From contig NZ_BAFR01000002.1 in assembly GCF_000308435.1 (NCBI RefSeq), forward strand, positions 27,688-91,687: a stretch of DNA of 64,000 bases, given 5' to 3'. The translations under genes were made by a program, and so were the position numbers. This document shows positions 58,284 through 64,000 of this stretch, one piece after another; the stretch's first letter is position 1; each line of letters begins with the position of its first letter. This stretch comes from Nocardia araoensis NBRC 100135 (lineage in GTDB: Bacteria; Actinomycetota; Actinomycetes; Mycobacteriales; Mycobacteriaceae). The notes beneath the pieces were generated by a model, which was not told the DNA's origin, searched no databases, and saw nothing but the letters and a program-made list of their open reading frames with translations.

Positions 58284-59257
58284 CCCACACGCACCCTTGG
58301 ATCGAGAATGGCGTACACGATGTCGGACAGCAGACCCGACACCAGCACCACCAGGCCGGCGAACGCGGTGACCGTCACCACGACGTAGAGGTCCTGGGCG
58401 TTGATCGAGTCGACCAGCCACTCGCCGACGCCGTGCCAGCCGAAGATCTTCTCGGTGAACGTCGCGCCGGTGATCAGTGCGCCGAGACTGTAGGCGAACA
58501 GCGTGGCCATCGGGATCAGCGCGGTGCGCAGGCCGTGCTTGTACAGCGCCTTGCTGCGGGTGAGCCCCTTGGCGCGGGCGGTGCGGATGAAATCGCTCTG
58601 CAGCACGTCGAGCATGGCGTTGCGCTGGTAGCGGCTGTAGCCCGCCATCGCGCCGAGGGCCAGCGCGGTGGTGGGCAGGATCAGGTGCTGGATGCGGTCG
58701 AGCAGTTGCGGCCCGAACCCTTCGATCTTGTTCGCCGACGTCTCACCGGTGTAGAGGAAGATCTGCGATCCGGTCATCGAGTTGATCTCCAGCGCACCGT
58801 ATTTCAGCAGCGTCGCGAGCAGGAACACCGGCGTGCTCAGGATCAGTAGCGACACCACGGTGGTGAAGTAATCGCTGAACTTGTATTGCCGGATCGCGCC
58901 CGCCGCGCCGATCAGCACCCCGAGCACCGTGCCGACCAGCGAGCCGACGATCAGCAGCCGCAGACTCACCGCGACCCGCCGGGGCAGTTCCTCGCTGACC
59001 GGCTGACCTGCCAACGTGGTGCCGAAATCACCGTGCGGAATGCCTTTGAGCCAGGTGAGGTAGCGCTCCGGGATCGGGTCGTCGAGATGCAGCTCCTCGG
59101 CCTTGGCGTCGATCACTGCCTGTGGCGGGCGCGGATTGCGTTGTTCGAGACTGTCCAGCGGCCGGAACGTCAGGGACGCCAAACTGAACGTCAGGAACGA
59201 AGCCAGCAGCAACAGCACGACATAGTTGAGCGCGCGTCGTAGCAGGAAGCCGGTCAT
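58280..59257 (-). CDS. oppB: ABC peptide transporter permease OppB
   Basis: A 325-residue permease, the exact length of M. tuberculosis OppB (Rv1283c) as I recall. The N-terminal helix is FLLRRALNYVVLLLLASFLTFSLA, followed by an extracytoplasmic stretch with IPHGDFGTTLAGQPV. The EAA-type loop is FIRTARAKGLTRSKALYKHGLRTALIPMATLF. It is the first gene of the opp operon, divergent from the HAD phosphatase. The ATG follows GAGGA. Together with OppC it forms the transmembrane path for peptides. Confidence 0.95.
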   Translation of the reverse strand: MTGFLLRRALNYVVLLLLASFLTFSLASLTFRPLDSLEQRNPRPPQAVIDAKAEELHLDDPIPERYLTWLKGIPHGDFGTTLAGQPVSEELPRRVAVSLRLLIVGSLVGTVLGVLIGAAGAIRQYKFSDYFTTVVSLLILSTPVFLLATLLKYGALEINSMTGSQIFLYTGETSANKIEGFGPQLLDRIQHLILPTTALALGAMAGYSRYQRNAMLDVLQSDFIRTARAKGLTRSKALYKHGLRTALIPMATLFAYSLGALITGATFTEKIFGWHGVGEWLVDSINAQDLYVVVTVTAFAGLVVLVSGLLSDIVYAILDPRVRVG

Positions 59258-59407
59258 CAGTCCTCTGGTCTTTCGGCTGGGCGGGCCAGCGTCGGTATTA
59301 GCCCCCGATCATAAGGACGTGGTTCGCGGCGCGCGTGCCACACGACATCCGGGCATGTCCGGGGCGCGACCGGTCACATGGCCGGGCGCGATGCCGGACT
59401 CGTCCGG

Positions 59408-59413
59408 CAGGAT
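59408..59413 (+). promoter_or_regulatory. -10 element of leaderless HAD phosphatase promoter
   Basis: CAGGAT is followed by seven bases and GTG at 59421; the overlapping ATG at 59412 would lie within the -10 and is less likely as a start. Confidence 0.4.
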
Positions 59414-59420
59414 GGAATGG

Positions 59421-60251
59421 GTGACGCCCCTGCACCTACCCAAGCCGAAGATGGTCGCCACCGATGTGGACGGCACGCTCATTGATCACGACGAGCGGGT
59501 GACCGCGCGGACCAAGGCTGCGGTAGGCGCACTGATCGCGGACGGTGTGCCGTTCGTGCTGGCCACGGGGCGTCCGCCGCGTTGGATCGACCCGGTGGTG
59601 CAGGGCCTGGGCTACGCGCCGCTGTGCGTATGCGGCAACGGCGCGGTGATCTACGACAGCGCCGCCGACCGGGTGCTGACCAGCATGGCGTTGGACGTGC
59701 CGACGCTCGCCTGGCTCGCCGACGTCGCCGAGCGGGCCTTGCCGGGCTGCGGTCTGGCGGCCGAACGCGTCGGCGAGAGCGCGCACGACGCGGTGACGCC
59801 CCAGTTCGTCAGCTCGCCCCAGTACGAGCACGCCTGGCTCAATCCGGACGACACTTCGGTCGCCAGGGAGGAGGTCATCGACGCACCCGCCATCAAGATG
59901 CTGATCCGGCTGCCGGGTGCGCGCAGCTCGGACATGCGCGCCGTGCTCGCGCCGCTGGTCGGCGAGCGCGCCGACATCACCTACTCCACCGAGCACGGGC
60001 TCATCGAACTGTCCGCGCCCGGCATCACCAAGGCCGCGGGGCTGGCGGTGGTCGCCCAGCGTCTCGGCGTGGACGAGTCCACGATCGTCGCGTTCGGCGA
60101 CATGCCCAACGACGTCCCCATGCTCACCATGGCGGGCCACGGCGTCGCGATGCGCAACGCCCACCCCGAGGCGCTGGCCGCCGCCGACGAGATCGCCGAA
60201 TCGAACGCCGACGATGGAGTGGCGCGCGTCCTCGAACGCTGGTGGGTGTGA
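59421..60251 (+). CDS. HAD superfamily (Cof/IIB) phosphatase (Rv3813c-like)
   Basis: A 276-residue Cof-type HAD hydrolase. Motif I is MVATDVDGTLID with nucleophile Asp15 and acid/base Asp17. Motif II is FVLATGRPPR (Thr), motif III the Lys in TKAAGLAVVAQ, and motif IV GDMPNDVPML. The cap between about 95 and 190 is type C2B. It dephosphorylates small metabolites such as sugar phosphates or FMN; the physiological substrate is unknown. Position beside the amidase matches Rv3813c. The GTG at 59421 is chosen for a leaderless mRNA; ATG 59412 is possible. Confidence 0.9.
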   Translation: MTPLHLPKPKMVATDVDGTLIDHDERVTARTKAAVGALIADGVPFVLATGRPPRWIDPVVQGLGYAPLCVCGNGAVIYDSAADRVLTSMALDVPTLAWLADVAERALPGCGLAAERVGESAHDAVTPQFVSSPQYEHAWLNPDDTSVAREEVIDAPAIKMLIRLPGARSSDMRAVLAPLVGERADITYSTEHGLIELSAPGITKAAGLAVVAQRLGVDESTIVAFGDMPNDVPMLTMAGHGVAMRNAHPEALAAADEIAESNADDGVARVLERWWV

Positions 60252-60273
60252 GAGGGAGATGTGCGCCGAAACG

Positions 60274-60307
60274 ACTCGGAGCCCGCGCGGCGACGCGGGC
60301 TCCGAGT
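60274..60307. terminator. Bidirectional terminator between HAD and amidase genes
   Basis: ACTCGGAGCCCGCG (60274-60287) pairs perfectly with CGCGGGCTCCGAGT (60294-60307) over a 6-base loop, between convergent stops. Confidence 0.8.
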
Positions 60308-60334
60308 GATGGACGACGGTGGACTTGTCCGGGA

Positions 60335-62623
60335 TCAGCCCTCGGATGATGGCGATGGGGCCGGGAAAGCGGCTTCGGCCTGCGCCGGACCGTGTGGGGG
60401 ATGTACGGCGGCCGGGTGCTGTGGATTCGGCTGCGCCGGGCCGGTCGATGCCGGTCCCTGGGCGAGCGGGGTTCGCGCCTGGGGCGCCGGGCCGATCGAT
60501 GGTGCGGGTGCAGCCGGGGCAGAGGTGCCGTTCGAGATCGGTGTGCGGCCCGGAGCCCGGTTGGCGGGAGCCGGGGGATTGTGCGGGACCGGGGCGCTCA
60601 CCTGCGCCGCGACCGGGTTGCGGCTGCTTTCCTCATAGGTGTCGTTGTAGGTCTTCCACACCGTCGTGACGATGCCGGTGAGCTGGTTGAGGATCAGCGA
60701 GCCGCGCTCGAAGTCGGCGCGCAGGCCGTCGGGTACCGGTAGGGCGTTGCGCACGGGAAGTCCGAGCGCACCCGTGTCGGCGCCGAGTTGCAGGAAGCGG
60801 TCCAGGATGCTGCCGACCACCTCGACGACCTGTCCGTCCGCGGCGGTGTAGACGTAGCCGTTGGCGAACTTCGCGTACTGCCTGCCCTGCGCGGCGGGCA
60901 GCACGTCCGACCGCACGGCGCCGAGCGGGCCGTTCGGTCCGCCGGACTGCGACCAATGCCTGGCGATGATGTTGTCCTGCACCATGTTCAGCAGCTTGGT
61001 GGTCAGCGCGGCGAGGGCCGACACGTCGGATTCGCCGGGTGGGGCGGCCTGGCTGTCGTGCGGGCTCGGGCCGCCCGGTGCGCCGGCGGCGATGTCGCGG
61101 ATCCGATCCATCAGCGCGTACGCGGCGTCGCCGGGGCAGGTGGTGTTGCCGACGTCGCGGTGTGCGAAGACCACCGGCAACCGCACCGCCTCGCCCTCGG
61201 CGTACGAGGTGAAGGAGGTTCCCTCGGAGTACATCGTGGTGGAGCCTTTGGGATCGAGCCCGGCCACCTTGGTGCGCCAGCCGACGAAAGCGCCGAGGGC
61301 CTGGATCGCCTCCTGCGTCGGTTGCTCGGACTCGTAGTTGCCCATCAGCGCGACGCCCGAGGTGTTCTCGTTGAACCCGCCCGCGTGCGCACCCTGCACC
61401 GGGCGGTCGAGGCCGCCGAAGCGTCCCTCGAAGACCTGGCCGTACTTGTCGACCAGCGCGTTGTAGCCGATGTCGCACCAGCCCAACGTCTTCGCGTGGT
61501 AGGTGTAGATCGCGCGGACGATGCCCGCCGACTCCGCCTTGCTGTAGTCGTTGCGGCCCGCGGTGTGATGCACCGTTACGCCGCCGAGATGGTCGTCGTA
61601 GGTGGGCTGGTCGCAGCGGATGGATTCGTCGGCGCCCCACTGGGCGCGGGTGATGACGCTCGGTCCGCCGCCGGGCAGCGCGGCGGCGACGCTGTGCAGG
61701 TCGCCGTCGGCGGCGGCCCGCCCGGGATCGATCAGCACGGCGGTCAGGTCCGCGGCCTGCTGGGCCGGGTCGCCCGGTCGCAACCGGTCGTCCGCGACGG
61801 GTCCGGGCTGCGCCACCGGCTGGATCGTCCGAGCCGCTTCCTTACGGGTGACCAGAACCTGCACCGCGTTCGTGTCGCCGACGTAGATCGGCTCGGTTCC
61901 GTCGGTCGGGCCGGGACCGGAGTGATCGGTGCGGTGGGTGTCCACCGGTTCGGTGTCGTACCAGGGTCCCCAGGTGCCGTCGGGTTGCCGAGCGCGGATC
62001 GTGGCTTTGGTGTCCGCCAGTTCGCGTGCGGTGAGTGCGACCATGCTGAAGGGGGTGTCGCTGGAAAGTTCCTTGACCTGGGCCCCCACCTGGCTCATCA
62101 GTTCGGGGGCCACCGCCCCGGGAGACAGCGCGGGGGTGTCGGGCGTGGTGCCGGGCTGGAGCCGGGCGGGATCGGCGATGAACCGCACACTGCTCGTCGC
62201 CCGCTCGGAAATCTGCTGACCTGGGGAATCAGTGTTTTCGGACGTTTGATTCGCAGTGAATTCCGAACCAGAGGTTTGAACGGAATTCGAACTGGGTAGT
62301 CGCGTTTCTTCCGGTGGTTGCGCGCCCGGTGGCAGCGGCCCGTCCGGAATCGGAATGCCCGGGGCGATCGATAGCATGCGCAGGTCGGAAAGATGCAGGT
62401 CGGGTAGCGTCAGGCCGGTCAGTTCGCGCAGCGGCAAAACGATATCGGGCGCGCGCGTCAGCGCGACCTCGGCGAGTTCCGCCGCGACGGCGGCCGGTTC
62501 GGTGCTGGTGGCGGTGCGGTAGTCATTCGAATCGCTGAGCATGAGCGTGCCGAGCGGGGCAGCTACCGCGAGGGTGGTGACAACCGGTAGCACGTAGGAG
62601 CGTTTCGGTTTGCGGTACCGCAC
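60335..62623 (-). CDS. Peptidoglycan N-acetylmuramoyl-L-alanine amidase with LGFP repeats (Rv3811-like)
   Basis: A 762-residue exported hydrolase. The N-terminus is basic with a signal/anchor helix (about 10-28). A Thr/Pro-rich region follows, then a beta-domain (about 180-270). The amidase_2/PGRP domain (about 325-500) has the zinc ligand region VTVHHTAGRND, the Tyr-Trp block GWCDIGYNALVD and FAHRDVGNTTCPG. An LGFP-like segment (about 550-640; PLGAVRSDVLP, GALGLPVRNALPV) probably binds the arabinogalactan-mycolate layer. The C-terminus is Pro/Ala-rich. M. tuberculosis Rv3811 is the likely counterpart but shorter. The GTG at 62623 is chosen: GGAGA lies five bases upstream. Confidence 0.9.
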   Translation of the reverse strand: MRYRKPKRSYVLPVVTTLAVAAPLGTLMLSDSNDYRTATSTEPAAVAAELAEVALTRAPDIVLPLRELTGLTLPDLHLSDLRMLSIAPGIPIPDGPLPPGAQPPEETRLPSSNSVQTSGSEFTANQTSENTDSPGQQISERATSSVRFIADPARLQPGTTPDTPALSPGAVAPELMSQVGAQVKELSSDTPFSMVALTARELADTKATIRARQPDGTWGPWYDTEPVDTHRTDHSGPGPTDGTEPIYVGDTNAVQVLVTRKEAARTIQPVAQPGPVADDRLRPGDPAQQAADLTAVLIDPGRAAADGDLHSVAAALPGGGPSVITRAQWGADESIRCDQPTYDDHLGGVTVHHTAGRNDYSKAESAGIVRAIYTYHAKTLGWCDIGYNALVDKYGQVFEGRFGGLDRPVQGAHAGGFNENTSGVALMGNYESEQPTQEAIQALGAFVGWRTKVAGLDPKGSTTMYSEGTSFTSYAEGEAVRLPVVFAHRDVGNTTCPGDAAYALMDRIRDIAAGAPGGPSPHDSQAAPPGESDVSALAALTTKLLNMVQDNIIARHWSQSGGPNGPLGAVRSDVLPAAQGRQYAKFANGYVYTAADGQVVEVVGSILDRFLQLGADTGALGLPVRNALPVPDGLRADFERGSLILNQLTGIVTTVWKTYNDTYEESSRNPVAAQVSAPVPHNPPAPANRAPGRTPISNGTSAPAAPAPSIGPAPQARTPLAQGPASTGPAQPNPQHPAAVHPPHGPAQAEAAFPAPSPSSEG

Positions 62624-62873
62624 GAGCGTCTCCAATCAGGTCGTACCAGTGATCATGTGTGATTAAGGGTCACTTCCTGATGTATCAATGGTCACAATAG
62701 CCACATTCATCACATGGCTAAACCTCTGGTTGAGGATTATGTGATTGCCTGAATGTAGCTCGTTGATTGCTGGCGCGTCTGGAAAACGTGCGGAAAAGGT
62801 GAAGATCGACCGGCCCTGTAAACCGCGGGAGTGAACGGATGCATCGTAAGGCGCACATGCGGGGGACAGAAAA
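62624..62873. promoter_or_regulatory. AT-rich divergent promoter region with repeated GTGA/TCAC elements
   Basis: This 250-bp region between the amidase and SpoIID genes is much more AT-rich than its surroundings. It contains GTGAT-type half sites in both orientations, including TGTATCAATGGTCACA (62681-62696, a weak CRP-like dyad) and TGTGATTAAGGGTCACT. Such half sites could bind a CRP or MtrA-type regulator; identity unresolved. Confidence 0.4.
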
Positions 62874-64000
62874 ATGCTGGTGAAGACGATATTCCGGAGC
62901 CAGGGTCGAGTTGGGCCCCCGCCTCGGCGAGCGATGCGCCGCTCCGGGTGTCCTGTACTGTTGCTCAGCGCAGTTGGAATGATCGGCGGAGCCCTCGTCA
63001 CGCTCCCGTCCTGGTCGGTTGACGCGCCGTATCGCCCATTGGCGGCTCCCGGGCACGGCCGCGGCCTGAGCCAGGTAGGCGCCTTCGAAAGCGCGCGAGC
63101 GGGGTGGACAGCGGAACGCATCCTCGCGCAGTACTACCCCGGCGCGACGCTCGGCGCCATCGCGTCCACCCCCGTTCGGATCCGCCTCATGGCGCAGGAC
63201 GGCGCTTCGCTCGACGCCTTCGCCGCCACCGGTCTGCGAGTGGCGGGCAGGGAGTTGGTGCCCGGCCAGGCCGCGCACCTCACGCCGTTGCCCGGCGGCG
63301 GCGCGAACGTGGCGGTGACGGTCGGCTGCGACGGTGATGTGCTGTGGCAGGCGTCGACCGACGATCCCTGGATCCGTCCGATCGACCCACGGCCGAAACG
63401 TCCTGTGGCGGAACACCTGACGCTGTGCGGCGGTCGATCGTACCGCGGTGCGCTCGGCGTCGCCCTCGAGGACGGCGCGGCCCGCACGATCAATGAGGTG
63501 GATGTCGAGGATTACCTACTCGGCGTGGTCCCGGCCGAGGTGCAGCCCAACTGGGCGGACCAGGGCGGGGCCGAGGCGCTGCGCGCCCAGGCGATCGCCG
63601 CGCGCTCGTATGCCCTTGCGGAGCAACGCTATCCGTACGCGCAGACGTGCGACACGACGGATTGTCAGAGCTATCCCGGTACCGCGCAGGAGGACCCGAG
63701 GACGGCGGCTGCCGTCGCGGCCACCGCGGGCGCGGTGCTGCTGCGCGAAGGGCGGATTCTGCGGACGGAGTACTCCGCCGCACCGGGCGGGGAACCGGCG
63801 GATATCCACGCCATGGATGTCGGGCCTGCGCCCGAGGAATCGCGCAGCACCACGCCGGTTGAGGATCCGCGCACGCAGGCGTCGGTCACCGAGTCGGCGA
63901 TCGATGCCGAGTACCGCCGTATCGGCGGCGCGAACAGTTCTCTCGGTGCGCCCGTCGGACCCCAGATGATCCTGCCGCAGCGCGCGGGGATCTACCGGAT
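62874..64000 (+). CDS. SpoIID/LytB domain protein with LGFP repeat (3' truncated by window edge)
   Basis: An open frame from ATG 62874 (after GGGGGAC) to the window end, at least 375 codons. The N-terminus has basic residues and a signal helix (PVLLLSAVGMIGGALVTLPS). The SpoIID/LytB region begins GHGRGLSQVGAFESARAGWT and continues ILAQYYPGATLG, DVEDYLLGVVPAEVQPNW and ALRAQAIAARSYALAEQRYP, all hallmarks of this family of wall hydrolase-associated proteins. Near the end IDAEYRRIGGANSSLGAPVG is an LGFP repeat. It likely acts at the cell wall. Divergent from the LGFP-bearing amidase, so both may be co-regulated. Confidence 0.88.
   Translation, partial: MLVKTIFRSQGRVGPPPRRAMRRSGCPVLLLSAVGMIGGALVTLPSWSVDAPYRPLAAPGHGRGLSQVGAFESARAGWTAERILAQYYPGATLGAIASTPVRIRLMAQDGASLDAFAATGLRVAGRELVPGQAAHLTPLPGGGANVAVTVGCDGDVLWQASTDDPWIRPIDPRPKRPVAEHLTLCGGRSYRGALGVALEDGAARTINEVDVEDYLLGVVPAEVQPNWADQGGAEALRAQAIAARSYALAEQRYPYAQTCDTTDCQSYPGTAQEDPRTAAAVAATAGAVLLREGRILRTEYSAAPGGEPADIHAMDVGPAPEESRSTTPVEDPRTQASVTESAIDAEYRRIGGANSSLGAPVGPQMILPQRAGIYR

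Overview
The window is a 64 kb piece of a high-GC actinobacterial chromosome. It comes from a mycolic-acid-containing genus, most likely Nocardia or a close relative. The evidence is pervasive GTG starts, a type VII secretion PE/PPE/EspG cassette, LGFP-repeat cell-wall proteins, IdeR-type iron boxes, and a backbone whose order matches, from memory, the Mycobacterium tuberculosis segment from about Rv3848/Rv3847/sodA to Rv3811. No tRNA, rRNA, CRISPR array or transposase was seen.

Left core block (1-23.9 kb). A partial methyltransferase and an SDR/TetR pair lead into a manganese/oxidative-stress group: a GDT1-type cation exporter behind a yybP-ykoY Mn2+ riboswitch, an Rv3847-like protein, superoxide dismutase with Gln145, and divergent msrA. 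Next are a rhodanese, a DUF4328 protein overlapping glpQ, and a DUF5926 protein. An iron-storage group follows: an LCP enzyme, a ferritin paralogue that has lost its ferroxidase residues, bfrB with an iron box, and a DUF2470 protein with a near-perfect iron box. Then come pheA-phosphatase, a PE-PPE-EspG cassette, a zincin-Septum_form pair, an aldehyde dehydrogenase and serS. An intergenic cluster of DnaA-box-like sites lies at 6.4 kb.

Middle block (23.9-34.2 kb). This holds a membrane GGDEF-EAL protein with a degenerate GGDEF site, two transporters, a MauE-thioredoxin fusion and a BP74-like small protein. The core order then resumes with a metallo-beta-lactamase/Rieske protein (Rv3818-like), a lipoprotein and two PlsC acyltransferases (Rv3816c/Rv3815c-like).

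Accessory block (34.2-59.3 kb). It sits between the acyltransferases and the HAD phosphatase, which are close together in M. tuberculosis. It contains an alpha/beta hydrolase behind four 11-12 bp spaced direct repeats, a GT1 glycosyltransferase, an XRE/DUF397 pair next to three tightly packed small unknown genes, a PIN-type toxin-antitoxin pair, AraC/NmrA, a copper operon (copZ, secreted protein, copA) under a CsoR-type operator, an AhpD-like protein with a divergent TetR and twin operators, a FadR-type regulator with a fatty-acid-hydroxylase-family gene, a GNAT protein, and an oppBCD operon carrying two tandem substrate-binding lipoproteins and a small membrane protein.

Right core block (59.3-64 kb). 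A HAD phosphatase (Rv3813c-like) and an Rv3811-like peptidoglycan amidase are followed by a divergent SpoIID/LytB-LGFP protein that runs off the window end. Many genes look leaderless, with a TANNNT-type -10 element 6-8 bases before a GTG or ATG. Most operon junctions show 4-base ATGA/GTGA overlaps.
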